A stretch of 64,000 nucleotides of DNA from VRUE01 sp963703335 (GCA_963703335.1 OY969812.1:1302001-1366000), one strand, 5' to 3'. Positions 7,355 to 16,247 are shown, counted from the stretch's first letter. Numbers and translations are program-made. The notes: a model not told the origin generated them from the sequence alone.

Positions 7355-7749
7355 TCGCCGCTGGGGCGCCGCCTGGTGCGCTTGCGTTCGCCCGCGCGGC
7401 GCTTCTCTTCGAGGCGCTTGACGCGCGAGGCACGGGTGGGCCGGGTCGGCCGACGGCGCACCGGCTCCGCCAGGCCGGTGGCGATCTTCTCGGCCAGGCG
7501 CCCCAGCGCCAGTTCGCGGTTGCGTGCTTGGCCGCGCGCGTCCTGCGATACGGCTGTGATCAGCGAGCCGCCGCGGCCGAGCAGGAGCCCGCGCTGCCGC
7601 TCGTCGAGCGCCCGCGAGGACTCGATGTCGAAGACCGCTTCGACCCGCGAGGCGGTGACGTTGGCGTGCTGCCCGCCCGGCCCCGAGGAGCGGCTGGCGC
7701 GTAGCTCGATCTCCGACAAGGGGATCGAGAGCCGCGAGTCGATTCTCAG
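7348..7749 (-). CDS. arfB: Alternative ribosome-rescue factor ArfB (YaeJ-like peptidyl-tRNA hydrolase)
   Basis: The 133-aa protein carries the release-factor GGQ motif (RSSGPGGQHANVTASRVEA), which hydrolyses peptidyl-tRNA on stalled ribosomes. The basic C-terminal tail (RLEEKRRAGERKRTRRRP) inserts into the empty mRNA channel in this family. Length fits ArfB (about 140 aa) and excludes a full class I release factor. No ATG, GTG or TTG lies in a sensible place. The frame that gives the family N-terminus (xRIDSRLSIPLSEIELRASR) begins at CTG 7749-7747, overlapping the upstream stop TGA (CTGA). A CTG start coupled to the pterin dehydratase gene is therefore proposed. Confidence 0.88.
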   Translation of the reverse strand: MRIDSRLSIPLSEIELRASRSSGPGGQHANVTASRVEAVFDIESSRALDERQRGLLLGRGGSLITAVSQDARGQARNRELALGRLAEKIATGLAEPVRRRPTRPTRASRVKRLEEKRRAGERKRTRRRPSGDY

Positions 7750-8033
7750 CTCGTCGGCGATAGGGCGTCGACCTTCCCGGCCAGCTCGAAGTCGGCGCCG
7801 GTGAGGCCGCCCTCGGAGTGGGTGGAGATCGTCACCGTCACCGTGTCCCAGGAGATCTCCAGGTCGGGATGGTGGCCCATCGCCTCCGCGGGCTCGACCA
7901 GGCTCTCGACGAACTTCACCGAGCCGACGAAGTCGCCGCAGCGGAAGCGCTTGGTTATCGCGCCCTCGTGGTGCTGCCAGTCGTTCAGGTCCTGCAGCCG
8001 AGCCTCGATCTCCGCTTCGCTCAATAGTGACAT
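7746..8033 (-). CDS. Pterin-4a-carbinolamine dehydratase
   Basis: The 95-aa protein has the family signature: N-terminal LSEAEIEARLQDL, W(x)8-type ITKRFRCGDF, then GHHPDLEISWDTVTVTISTH, which contains the catalytic His pair of the HHP motif. It recycles 4a-hydroxytetrahydropterin after aromatic amino-acid hydroxylation, or acts as a DCoH-like protein. ATG at 8033; the stop overlaps the proposed CTG start of arfB by three bases, so the pair is one operon. Confidence 0.92.
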   Translation of the reverse strand: MSLLSEAEIEARLQDLNDWQHHEGAITKRFRCGDFVGSVKFVESLVEPAEAMGHHPDLEISWDTVTVTISTHSEGGLTGADFELAGKVDALSPTS

Positions 8034-8076
8034 CCCAGAATCGTACGCACTGACTAGGCTGGCTGACGAGTTTCCG

Positions 8077-8859
8077 ATGCGCAACGCGAGCCCGACCCTC
8101 TGGCACATCTCCCTCTCGCACTACAGCGAGAAGGCGCGCTGGGCTCTCGACCACAAGGAAGTGCCGCACAAGCGCCGCGCGGTCACCATCCCCGGGCTGC
8201 ACATCCTGGCTTCGACCTGGCTGACCCGTGGCGCCAGCCAAACCTTCCCGGTGCTGGAGATCGACGGCGAGCGAATCGGCGATTCGACCGAGATCATCGC
8301 CGCCCTCGAACAACGCTTCCCCGAACGGCCGCTCTACCCGGACGACCCCGAGCAGCGCCGGCGGGCGCTGGAGCTCGAGGACTTCTTCGACGAGGAGCTG
8401 GGGCCGCACGTTCGCCTGCTCGGCTTCCACGAGCTGGGCAAGGACCCGGAGCGCTTCGAGGCCGTGATCGCGCGCACCACGCCGGGACCGGTCGCCAGCC
8501 TCGGCAGCGGTGCGGTCACCTACGCCCGCACCTACACCGGCCTCCGCTTCGGCGTGCGCAGCGAGGAGGCCGCCGAGGTCGCGCGCGGCAAGATCGTCGC
8601 CGCCCTCGATCGACTCGAGACCGAGCTCGGCGGGAGCGAGTACCTGGTCGGCGATTCGTTCTCGGTCGCCGACCTCAGCGCCGCCGCGCTCTTCTATCCC
8701 CTCGTCCTCCCCGACGAGGGTCCACTCCCGGAAGACGAACCCCTGCCCGGCGGGATGGAGAGCTTCCGGGCGCCGCTGCGGGAGCGTCCCGGCTATCGAT
8801 GGGTCGAAGAGACGTACCGCCGGCATCGCAGACCGAGCGCGATCGCTTTGGCCGCCTAG
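8077..8859 (+). CDS. Glutathione S-transferase-family protein
   Basis: The 260-aa protein has an N-terminal thioredoxin-fold domain (TLWHISLSHYSEKARWALDH, then QTFPVLEIDGERIGDST with the cis-Pro and Ser that hold a thiol substrate) and an all-helical C-terminal domain with YLVGDSFSVADLSAAALFYP, a GST hallmark. Actinobacteria usually lack glutathione, so a mycothiol or other thiol partner is possible (inference). A TAGGCT -10-like box lies 17 bp before the ATG. Divergent from the pterin dehydratase gene. Confidence 0.85.
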   Translation: MRNASPTLWHISLSHYSEKARWALDHKEVPHKRRAVTIPGLHILASTWLTRGASQTFPVLEIDGERIGDSTEIIAALEQRFPERPLYPDDPEQRRRALELEDFFDEELGPHVRLLGFHELGKDPERFEAVIARTTPGPVASLGSGAVTYARTYTGLRFGVRSEEAAEVARGKIVAALDRLETELGGSEYLVGDSFSVADLSAAALFYPLVLPDEGPLPEDEPLPGGMESFRAPLRERPGYRWVEETYRRHRRPSAIALAA

Positions 8860-8935
8860 GCCCGAGTCTCGTCAAACGACTGAAGGACAGCCGCCGGTCC
8901 TAAATTTTCAGTAGCTCCCGGCCGATAGGGCCGCC

Positions 8936-9904
8936 ATGAGCGAGGCAAGCCGCGATCGCCTGCGGGCGATCATCCAGACGCAAACCGAGATCGCGGCAAG
9001 CGACCTTGACCTCGACGCGGTGATGCAGCTGATCGCCTCACGCGGGCAAGAGCTGACCGAGGCGAGCGCCGGGGTGATCGAGATCGCCGATGGCGACGAG
9101 ATGGTCTACCGCGTCACCAGCGGCGAGGCAGGGCCGTTCCTCGGCGTGCGGCTGAAGATGGCCTCGAGCCTCTCCGGCCTCTGCGTCGCTGAGGGCAAGG
9201 TCTTGCGCAGCGACGACACAGAGGAGGATCCGCGCGTCGACGCCGAGGCTTGCCGTCGGGTCATGGCGCGCTCGATGCTCTGCGTGCCACTGGCCCACCA
9301 GGACGAGACGGTGGGCGTGCTCAAGGTCTACTCGCCCGAGCCCAACAACTTCGACGGCGGCGACGTCGAAACGCTCGAGCTACTGAGCGACCTGATCGCC
9401 GCCCACATGTCGCACGCGAGCCTCTTCGCCGCCGAGGTCCACGGCGGCCGCCACGACGCGCTCACCGGCCTGCTCAACCGACGCGCCTACGAGGAACGCC
9501 TGCCGGTCGAGATCGCCCGGGCCTCGCGCTACGCCTGGCCGCTCTCGCTCTGCCTGCTCGACCTCGATGGCTTCAAGAAGATCAACGACGCGCTCGGGCA
9601 CCCCGCCGGGGACAAGGCCCTGCAGCAGGTCGCGGCGCTGCTCGACGAGTCGCGGCTGGCTGACGACTGCTTCCGCATCGGCGGCGACGAGTTCGCGATC
9701 CTGATGCCGAAGACCTGCCGCGAGGACGCCGAACTGGCGGCCGTCCGCATAAGCAAGGAAATCATCGGGATAGGTATGTCGGATGGCTCGCTCGGGGCTT
9801 CCTTCGGAGTCGCCGAAGGAGCCGACGATCCAGCCATCCTGCACGCGATGGCCGACCAGCGGCTGCTAGCCGCAAAGGACCGGCTCTACCGGCGCTCGAG
9901 CTGA
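8936..9904 (+). CDS. GAF-GGDEF diguanylate cyclase
   Basis: The 322-aa protein has a GAF sensory domain at about residues 20-165 and a GGDEF domain at about 170-320. The active-site motif is intact (GGDEF at 249-253) and the product-inhibition I-site RLAD is present at 240-243, so the enzyme should make cyclic di-GMP from two GTP and be feedback inhibited. DALTGLLNRRAYEERL marks the start of the catalytic domain. There is no membrane segment, so it is cytoplasmic. An HD-GYP phosphodiesterase-type gene lies 1.5 kb downstream. Confidence 0.92.
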   Translation: MSEASRDRLRAIIQTQTEIAASDLDLDAVMQLIASRGQELTEASAGVIEIADGDEMVYRVTSGEAGPFLGVRLKMASSLSGLCVAEGKVLRSDDTEEDPRVDAEACRRVMARSMLCVPLAHQDETVGVLKVYSPEPNNFDGGDVETLELLSDLIAAHMSHASLFAAEVHGGRHDALTGLLNRRAYEERLPVEIARASRYAWPLSLCLLDLDGFKKINDALGHPAGDKALQQVAALLDESRLADDCFRIGGDEFAILMPKTCREDAELAAVRISKEIIGIGMSDGSLGASFGVAEGADDPAILHAMADQRLLAAKDRLYRRSS

Positions 9905-10312
9905 GGTTGCGGTCTGGTTCTGGGCGGCGGCACGAAGCCGCTGCGGAGCGATCACCCCGCAGATGCCGCCAAACCAGCGGCCGTGGGCGTGGGAGAGAAA
10001 GAGGCCATAGGTTCGGTCGGTGCGGTGGGGCAACCCACAGGCAGCAGTCCGCCGCGCGCCGCGCACGTCAAGCATCTGGCCCGCGTCGATTGACTCGGCG
10101 CCCTTGTAGACGTGCCGTACTTCGTAGCGGAAGACCGCGTGCAGCGACCCGTGTGGGAGGACCCTGACCAGCCGCCCCACAATCGCGCCGTCCGCCTCAC
10201 GCAACGACTCCGCCGGCGGCTGCGGCGCACAGGAGCAAGCAATAGCGTCGCTCGCGGGCACCAGCATCGCCAAGACGACGAGCACCGACCCGATCACCCA
10301 CCTCCCCTGCAC
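9866..10312 (-). CDS. Secreted small cysteine-rich protein, hypothetical
   Basis: The 148-aa protein starts with a signal peptide (VIGSVLVVLAMLVPASDAIA) and continues with ACSCAPQPP, the start of many bacterial TIMP/netrin-like (NTR) domains, then AIVGRLVRVLP and FRYEVRHVYKG, which fit the beta-barrel strands of that fold. Later cysteines (AACGLPHR, GGICGVI) could form disulfides. It overlaps the end of the diguanylate cyclase gene by 39 bp in convergent orientation. NTR-like assignment is tentative. Confidence 0.65.
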   Translation of the reverse strand: MQGRWVIGSVLVVLAMLVPASDAIACSCAPQPPAESLREADGAIVGRLVRVLPHGSLHAVFRYEVRHVYKGAESIDAGQMLDVRGARRTAACGLPHRTDRTYGLFLSHAHGRWFGGICGVIAPQRLRAAAQNQTATSARAPVEPVLCG

Positions 10313-10334
10313 TCATTTCAATCTACCTGAGGGC

Positions 10335-11369
10335 CTACGGCGTGAGGACGATCTTGAGCGCCTGGCGCTGGTCGTAGAGCGCGTAGGCCTCGGCGGCCTC
10401 ATCGAGCTTCATGTGGTGGGTGACGAGCGGCGCGGGATCGAGCTTGCCGGCCTCGATCAGGGCGAGCACGCGGTCGACGTGGGCGATCACGTTGGCGAGG
10501 CCGAGGCGCAGGGTGAGCCCCTTGAGCCAAGCAAGGCCGAGCGGCACCTCGCCCTTGCCGGCATAGGCGCCGATCCCCGAGACCGTGCCCGCGTCGCGGC
10601 AGAGGCTGACCGCCATCGCCAGCGGGCCCGGGTCGCCGACTGCATCGACGACGACGTCCACGCCGCGCTTCTCGGTCGCCGCCCGCACGACTCGCTTCGG
10701 CTCCTCCTCGGTCAAATGAACCGGCGTCGCGCCAAAGTCCCCGGCCATTGCCAGGCGCTGCTCGACCGAGTCGATCGCAAAGACCTTGGTGGCGCCGCCG
10801 GCGAGCGCTGCCTGCACGGCGCAGAGCCCGACCGGGCCGAGCCCCAGCACCGCGACCGTGTCGCCCGAGCACATGCCGGCGTGGGCGACCGCGTGGTAGC
10901 CGGTCCCCATCACGTCGCCGGCGAAAAGCGCCACCTCGTCGGACATGCCATCGGGCACCCGACGCAGGGTCAGGTTGGCGCGCGGGACCAGCAGCTGCTC
11001 GGCCTGGGCGCCCTGCAGGTCGCCGAGGTGCGAGCCATGGCCGAAGGTCTGGCCGTTGTCGCAGCGGTGATAGTCGCCGCGCAAGCAGGGGACGCAGGTC
11101 GCGCAAGCCGTGTGAAAGCAACCGAGCACGCGATCGCCGACCGCGACCCGCTCGACCTCGGGCCCCGCAGCGAGCACCGTGCCGACGAACTCATGGCCAA
11201 TCGTGAAGCCCTGCTCAACCGGCACCCGCCCGTGGAAGATGTGCAGGTCAGAGCCGCAGATGCCGCTGGCCTCGACCCGAACCAGCGCCTCGTCGGCAGC
11301 CGAGACCTCGGGGTCTGACTTCTCCTCGACCCGAACCTCGCCGGGGGCCTGAAACGTGACGGCGCGCAT
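10335..11369 (-). CDS. Zinc-dependent alcohol dehydrogenase (MDR family)
   Basis: The 344-aa medium-chain dehydrogenase has the catalytic zinc ligands in GICGSDLHIFHG and GHEFVG, a four-cysteine structural zinc lobe (CATCVPCLRGDYHRC), and the Rossmann motif VLGLGPVGLCA for NAD(P). It oxidises an alcohol or reduces an aldehyde; the FGHGSHLGDLQGAQAEQL block is typical of the glutathione-independent formaldehyde or threonine-dehydrogenase-like branch. The substrate is not assignable. ATG at 11369; single gene. Confidence 0.9.
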   Translation of the reverse strand: MRAVTFQAPGEVRVEEKSDPEVSAADEALVRVEASGICGSDLHIFHGRVPVEQGFTIGHEFVGTVLAAGPEVERVAVGDRVLGCFHTACATCVPCLRGDYHRCDNGQTFGHGSHLGDLQGAQAEQLLVPRANLTLRRVPDGMSDEVALFAGDVMGTGYHAVAHAGMCSGDTVAVLGLGPVGLCAVQAALAGGATKVFAIDSVEQRLAMAGDFGATPVHLTEEEPKRVVRAATEKRGVDVVVDAVGDPGPLAMAVSLCRDAGTVSGIGAYAGKGEVPLGLAWLKGLTLRLGLANVIAHVDRVLALIEAGKLDPAPLVTHHMKLDEAAEAYALYDQRQALKIVLTP

Positions 11370-11401
11370 GAGCAGAACCTACCGCTCGTCGGCTGAACGG
11401 T

Positions 11402-12811
11402 TCAGCCGACGGAGACGCCCGGGACGCCGAAGCGCTCGCCGCTGCCGACCGGGTCGGCGGTCTCGGCGATCCGCGCCTCCAGCGCCAGCTCTTTCTCGAA
11501 GTCGGCGGCCTCGCCGTGCTGGAAGGAGACGTCCTTGCCCTCGAGCAGCTCGATGAAGACCTCGACGAAGCGCCCGTCGAGCTGCTTGCCGGAGACCCGC
11601 CGCAGCTCCTGGATCGCCTCGTAGCTGGAGGTCGGCGTGCGGTAGGAGTCGCGCGCCGTCATCACGTCGTAGGTGTCAGCGACGGAGATGATCCGGGCCA
11701 GTTCGGGAATGTCGTCGCCGGCCAGGCCACGCGGATAGCCCTTGCCGTCGATCCGCTCGTGGTGGGCGAGGATGACCTCCGCCACGGGGCCATAGCCGTC
11801 GAGCGAGGAGACCACGCGCGCGCCCTGCTGGGGATGGCGGCGGATCAGCATCCAGTCCTCGTCGGTGAGCGGCACGTTTGCCTTGAGGATGCGGTCGGGG
11901 AGGATGAACTTGCCGATGTCGTGCAGCAGCGCCGCGATATGGACGAGCTCCTCCTCCTGGCGCGAGAAGCCGGCCCGCCGGGCGATCGCCCGCGAGTAAC
12001 GCGCCACGGCGGCCGAGTGCCGCGCTGTCATCTGATCCCTGAGGTCGAGCGTGCGCAGCATCGCGCTCAACATCCCCACCTGGAAACTGGCCAGCTGCTT
12101 GCTGCGCTTCTCCAGCTCCTCGGCCCGCTGCTGGGACACCAGCAGGGCGCCAAGCAGGTACTGGAAGGTGACGAGAACGAGACCGAACAGCGCGATGCCC
12201 GTCAGGCCGACGTGTACGTAGAGGTAGGCGACGCCGACGGCCATCAGGGCGGCCGCCAGCTCCGAAGGCAGCATCGGGACCAGGGCCGTCTGGACCTTGC
12301 GGATGAAGGAGCTGCCGTCGAGGTAGCAGGAGTAGGAGGCGATCATCGTGAAGTTGATCGCCAGCGCGAACATGAAGGCCGCGAGGATGAGCGCGTAGAA
12401 GGCCGGTTCGGAATCGGAGATGTTGGCGCCGGTGGTGATCCAGTGGAAGGCGAGGCCGGTGATCAGGGGATAGGTGGTGAAGGTGAGGGCATTGTTGAGG
12501 AGGAAGCGGGGCGCGCGGCGGTCGCGCAGCCCGTCGATGAGCAGAATCGCCAGGACGCCGATCACGGCGGCCGGCGTGCCGCCGAGGAAGACCATGGCGA
12601 GGACCATCGGCAGGAACCCGCCGGAGAGCTTCAGCTTCGAGGTCGTGGTGATCGCCGTGAGGTCGCTGAAGATCGCGAAGGCGAAGAGGATGCCGAAGAG
12701 GGGGAGGTCCCAGTCGGCGGTGTCGGCGGTGAGGACCGCCAGGGCTACGACCGCGGTCAGCGCAACCACCTGTGCGCTGGTGATCAGCTTGCTGGGACGA
12801 TCGCTATTCAT
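11402..12811 (-). CDS. Membrane HD-GYP domain protein (cyclic di-GMP phosphodiesterase type)
   Basis: The 469-aa protein has an N-terminal membrane sensor of six to eight hydrophobic segments (about residues 15-215), then an HD-GYP domain: HIAALLHDIGKFILP (the HD pair), HPQQGARVV, ILAHHERIDGKGYPRGLAG (the HHE and GYP residues) and IISVADTYDVMTA. All metal ligands are present, so hydrolysis of cyclic di-GMP is likely. It pairs functionally with the GGDEF protein at 8936-9904. The ATG at 12811 faces a long intergenic region. Confidence 0.92.
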   Translation of the reverse strand: MNSDRPSKLITSAQVVALTAVVALAVLTADTADWDLPLFGILFAFAIFSDLTAITTTSKLKLSGGFLPMVLAMVFLGGTPAAVIGVLAILLIDGLRDRRAPRFLLNNALTFTTYPLITGLAFHWITTGANISDSEPAFYALILAAFMFALAINFTMIASYSCYLDGSSFIRKVQTALVPMLPSELAAALMAVGVAYLYVHVGLTGIALFGLVLVTFQYLLGALLVSQQRAEELEKRSKQLASFQVGMLSAMLRTLDLRDQMTARHSAAVARYSRAIARRAGFSRQEEELVHIAALLHDIGKFILPDRILKANVPLTDEDWMLIRRHPQQGARVVSSLDGYGPVAEVILAHHERIDGKGYPRGLAGDDIPELARIISVADTYDVMTARDSYRTPTSSYEAIQELRRVSGKQLDGRFVEVFIELLEGKDVSFQHGEAADFEKELALEARIAETADPVGSGERFGVPGVSVG

Positions 12812-12931
12812 GGGAAATTGGCGGTACGGCGCTCCGTGCCTTCACTAGGCTGGGGGATTCCGCGGGCAGGAGCCATTCCCTGCGCCATGAAATGCCGCGA
12901 CCGTGACAGGCACAGCACATGGCCTGAAGGT

Positions 12932-13024
12932 ACCCCGCAAAAGGGGTCATGACAAGCGAACGTAGCCGCATGACGGGCGGCGTGCAAACGGGTTCGAAGA
13001 ACCCTCGAGCACGCAGGTGCCCGT
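12932..13024 (+). ncRNA. Candidate structured RNA between the HD-GYP and MFS genes
   Basis: Nested pairing is exact: ACGGGC 12973-12978 with GCCCGT 13019-13024, GCGTGC 12980-12985 with GCACGC 13009-13014, and GGGTTC 12990-12995 with GAACCC 12999-13004, separated by small internal loops (AAAC opposite TCGA). A separate hairpin ACCCC/GGGGT lies at 12932-12947, and a strong terminator-like hairpin follows at 13042. No open frame accounts for it. It does not match the cyclic di-GMP, cobalamin or cyclic di-AMP riboswitch cores as I know them. Strand is uncertain; plus is chosen because the terminator-like stem follows. Confidence 0.4.
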
Positions 13025-13041
13025 GACTCAACCCCGAAATG

Positions 13042-13074
13042 CGAAGGGCGCCCCACAGAAAAGGGCGCCCTTCG
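13042..13074. terminator. 12-bp GC-rich hairpin, terminator-like
   Basis: CGAAGGGCGCCC (13042-13053) pairs perfectly with GGGCGCCCTTCG (13063-13074) around a 9-nt A-rich loop. A second GC hairpin (GCGGGCG/CGCCCGC) follows within 30 nt and then AAATCT-GA-AGATTT. There is no clean T-run, so it may act as a factor-dependent terminator or as RNA structure. The rest of the 12812-13283 gap shows no gene. Confidence 0.45.
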
Positions 13075-13283
13075 AAGCGCAGGTGCGGGCGTCGCGCCCG
13101 CGCTCAAATCTGAAGATTTAGTGTTTGTAGTGCATGCCCAATCCCTTCCGTTGGATGAAGCCCTCAGATGCCATCGCCATCTGAACTCGTGAAATGCTTG
13201 TCAGGTTTGTAGCACAAGTTGGCCGAAACTTGTGCAACTGCAGGAAAAGTTGTGCATAAATGCGGTAGTTCGCTCATCGATCC

Positions 13284-14600
13284 ATGCGTAGCCGAGGCCT
13301 GACCGATCCCCTGAAGCGGCGCCCATTTCGGCGCCTTTTGGCGACGTACGCGGTCAACGAGCTGGGCGACTGGATGGGGATAATCGCCCTCTCGGTCCTG
13401 GTCTTCGAAAAGACCAACAGCCCCTTGGCGACGGCCGCGCTCTTCCTCGGAACCCGCTTCCTCCCCTCGCTCGCCGCGCCTATCCTGGTCACTCGCGGCG
13501 AGCGCCCACCGCCGCGTTTCGCGCTGCCGGTGATCTACTGCGGAGAGGCGGCGGCATTTGGCGGCCTCGCCTTTCTCGCCGCACACTTCTCGCTGGTCGG
13601 GGTGATCGTGGTGGCGACGATCGATGGCACCCTCGCCCTGACCGGCCGCGCGCTGACCCGCGCGGTCGTCGTCGCGCTGCTCGAGCCGGTCGACGAGCTG
13701 CGAGCCGGCAACGCCCTACTCAACGTCGCCTTCACCGCGGGCGCGGCGCTCGGCCCTGCCCTGGCCGGGCTGATCGTCGCCGGCTTCGGCGTCTCGGCGG
13801 CGCTGCTGATCGACGCGATCTCCTTCTACGCGATCGCTTGGCTCCTGCTCACCGCCGGCCCGCTCCCCCAGGCCGAGCCCGAACCCGGCAGGATGAGGGA
13901 GCGGGTGCGCGCCGGGCTCGCCTACCTGCGCGAACAGAAGACGCTGCGGCGCCTGCTCGCCGCCCAGGGCATCGCCTTCATCTTCTTTGCGGCGGTGATC
14001 CCGATCGAGGTCATCTACGCGAAGGAGACATTGGGGACCGGTGATGCCGGTTACGGGCTGATGCTCACTGGTTGGGGGGTCGGGATGGTCGTCGGCAGCC
14101 TCGTCTTCGCGACAGTGCGGCAGGCGCCGCTCCCCTACCTGCTCTTCTTCAGCACCGTCGCGGTCGGGGCCGGCTACCTCGGCATCGCCGCCGCGCCAAC
14201 GCTCGCGGTCGCCTGCCTGGTCTCGATCGTGGGCGGCGCCGGCAACGGCGTGCAGTGGGTCTCTGTCGTCAGCGCCGTGCAGGAGTTGACCGCCTCGACG
14301 ATGCAGGCAAGGGTGATGAGCGTGTTGGAGTCGATCGGCTCCGCGATGCCCGGCATCGGGATCGCCGCCGGCGGGGTGATCGCCGCGCTGGCGAGCCCGC
14401 GGGCGGCCTTCCTCGTCGCCGGCCTCGGCGTGCTTGCGATCGTCGCCGTGGCCGCTCCTCTACTCGGCACGAAATGGCCCGAAAGCAGGGAAAAAACAGG
14501 TCCAGAGACCCTTGACGCCGAAGAGCAACTTATGGTGGAGTTGATTCCAGTGGGTGAGCGGCCTGCCCCTGCCCGGTCCGATTCGGAGGTTATGCGTTGA
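13284..14600 (+). CDS. MFS exporter (EntS-like)
   Basis: The 438-aa protein has about 12 predicted membrane segments. The start (LTDPLKRRPFRRLLATYAVN, then LGDWMGIIALSVLVFEKTNS) and the absence of a long central loop match the EntS/MFS_3 group of small-molecule exporters. The mid-protein block NAVLL-type LNVAFTAGAALGPALAGLI is typical. The substrate is unknown. The ATG at 13284 follows a 470-bp noncoding region. The stop TGA at 14600 overlaps the TTG start of the peptide-binding lipoprotein, so it may be the first gene of the ABC operon. Confidence 0.85.
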   Translation: MRSRGLTDPLKRRPFRRLLATYAVNELGDWMGIIALSVLVFEKTNSPLATAALFLGTRFLPSLAAPILVTRGERPPPRFALPVIYCGEAAAFGGLAFLAAHFSLVGVIVVATIDGTLALTGRALTRAVVVALLEPVDELRAGNALLNVAFTAGAALGPALAGLIVAGFGVSAALLIDAISFYAIAWLLLTAGPLPQAEPEPGRMRERVRAGLAYLREQKTLRRLLAAQGIAFIFFAAVIPIEVIYAKETLGTGDAGYGLMLTGWGVGMVVGSLVFATVRQAPLPYLLFFSTVAVGAGYLGIAAAPTLAVACLVSIVGGAGNGVQWVSVVSAVQELTASTMQARVMSVLESIGSAMPGIGIAAGGVIAALASPRAAFLVAGLGVLAIVAVAAPLLGTKWPESREKTGPETLDAEEQLMVELIPVGERPAPARSDSEVMR

Positions 14601-16225
14601 GAAAGATCGTTTTCGCCGTGCTTGTGCCTGTCCTTGCCGCAGGTTCAGCCCTTGGCCTGGCGGCCTGCGGCAGCTCGGACCGCAAGGAAGGCGGCACGCT
14701 GACTGGCAGCTACGCGTCCTTCCCCGATTACCTCGACCCGCAGCTCTCCTACACGCAGGAAGGGTGGACGGCGATGTACGACACCTACCTGCCGTTGCTC
14801 ACTTACAAGCGGGCCAATGGCGAGGAAGGCGGCGAAGTGGTGCCTGGTCTGGCCGAGAGCATGCCGAAGATCACCAACGGCGGCAAGACCTACACGCTGA
14901 CCCTGCACAAGGGACTCAAGTACTCCGACGGCGTCCCGGTCAAGGCCTCTGACTTCGAGAGCACGATCGAGCGCCTCTTCTTGATCAACTCGCCCGGCTC
15001 GCCCTTCTACGAAAGCATCGTCGGAGCCGAAGAATTCGCCAAGACGAAGAAGGGCGGCATCTCGGGGATCAAGACCAATGACAAGACGGGCAAAATCGAA
15101 ATCGAGCTGACCGGCCCGCGCGGCACCTTCACCAACGAGCTCGGCATGCTCTTCGCGGCGCTGCTGCCACCAGGCACGCCGGCCAAGAACGTCTCCGCTG
15201 ACCCGCCCGCGGCGACCGGGCCCTACTACATCACCAAGTCCGAACCGGGCCGCGGTTGGTCCTACGAGCGCAACCCCTACTGGGCCAAGGCCAACGGCCC
15301 GAAGATCGACACGGTTTCCGACGGCAACTTCGACAAGATCGAGATCAGCGTCGTCCGCAACGACGCGACCCAGGTCAACGAAATCGAACGCGACAAGACG
15401 ATGTGGATGCAGTCCCTGGTCCCCTCAGACCAGCGCGAAAAAATCATCAACAAGTACGAAGGCACCCAGTTCCGGGTCGACCACCCGATCAACGCCTACT
15501 ACTTCTGGATGAACACGGAGAAGACGCCCTTCGACGACCTCAAGGTGCGCCAGGCGGTCAACTACGCGGTCGACTCGGCGGCGCTGGAACGGATCTACGC
15601 CGGCTCACTCGCCGCCACGCACCAGATCCTGCCGCTCGGCATGCCCGGCTATGAGGAGCTCAACCTCTACCCGCACAGCATGGCCAAGGCCAAGCAGCTG
15701 CTCAAGGAAGCCAACCCCTCCGACATGGACATCACCGTCTGGACCGACAACGAAAGCCCCAACGACGAAGCGGGCGCCTACTACCAGGACGTTCTGACCA
15801 AACTCGGCTTCAACGCCAAGCTGAAGACGATCAACGCCGACAACTACTTCGCGCTGATCGGCAACGAAACCACGCCGGACCTCGACACCGGCTGGACCAA
15901 CTGGTACGAGGACTACCCGAACCCGAACGATTTCTTCCAGCCGCTGCTGGCGGGCGAATCGATCGCGCCGACCAACAACACGAACCTCTCGCGCACCGAC
16001 GTCCCGGAGCTCAACGAGAAGATCGCCAAGCTGTCCGAAGAACCGCTCGGGCCTGAGCAGGAAGCCGAATACGCGGCGCTCGACAAGGCGTACATGGAAC
16101 TGGCGCCCTGGGTCCCCTACGGCACGAACACCACCTCGACTTTCGTTGACAGCGAAATCGATCTCGAAAAGGTCATCTTCAACCCGACCTTCGGGCACCC
16201 GCTGACGAGCTTCGAGCTCAAGTAG
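14597..16225 (+). CDS. Oligopeptide/dipeptide ABC transporter substrate-binding lipoprotein
   Basis: The 542-aa family 5 solute-binding protein (DppA/OppA type) has a lipoprotein signal peptide with lipobox LAAC and acylated Cys24. Family blocks include LTLHKGLKYSDGVPVKASDF, TGPYYITKSEPGRGWSYERN, FDDLKVRQAVNYAVD and TGWTNWYEDYPNPNDFFQPL. It delivers peptides or related solutes to the permeases encoded next. The TTG at 14597 has GGAGGT at ideal distance (14585-14590) and overlaps the MFS stop. A 20-bp palindrome after the stop may give it higher expression than the permeases. Confidence 0.93.
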   Translation: MRKIVFAVLVPVLAAGSALGLAACGSSDRKEGGTLTGSYASFPDYLDPQLSYTQEGWTAMYDTYLPLLTYKRANGEEGGEVVPGLAESMPKITNGGKTYTLTLHKGLKYSDGVPVKASDFESTIERLFLINSPGSPFYESIVGAEEFAKTKKGGISGIKTNDKTGKIEIELTGPRGTFTNELGMLFAALLPPGTPAKNVSADPPAATGPYYITKSEPGRGWSYERNPYWAKANGPKIDTVSDGNFDKIEISVVRNDATQVNEIERDKTMWMQSLVPSDQREKIINKYEGTQFRVDHPINAYYFWMNTEKTPFDDLKVRQAVNYAVDSAALERIYAGSLAATHQILPLGMPGYEELNLYPHSMAKAKQLLKEANPSDMDITVWTDNESPNDEAGAYYQDVLTKLGFNAKLKTINADNYFALIGNETTPDLDTGWTNWYEDYPNPNDFFQPLLAGESIAPTNNTNLSRTDVPELNEKIAKLSEEPLGPEQEAEYAALDKAYMELAPWVPYGTNTTSTFVDSEIDLEKVIFNPTFGHPLTSFELK

Positions 16226-16240
16226 CGCCCGGGCGCTACT
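16221..16240. terminator. Perfect 20-bp palindrome between binding-protein and permease genes
   Basis: AGTAGCGCCCGGGCGCTACT overlaps the stop codon of the binding-protein gene and lies 8 bp before the next start. As RNA it can fold into a GC-rich stem that could stabilise the upstream message or partly terminate transcription, which is common after binding-protein genes. Confidence 0.55.
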
Positions 16241-16247
16241 TCACAAT

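Noticed and set aside
12821..13110. Cyclic di-GMP, cyclic di-AMP or cobalamin riboswitch near the HD-GYP gene
   Set aside because: The conserved core sequences of these classes are not found on either strand; kept only as an unclassified structured region.
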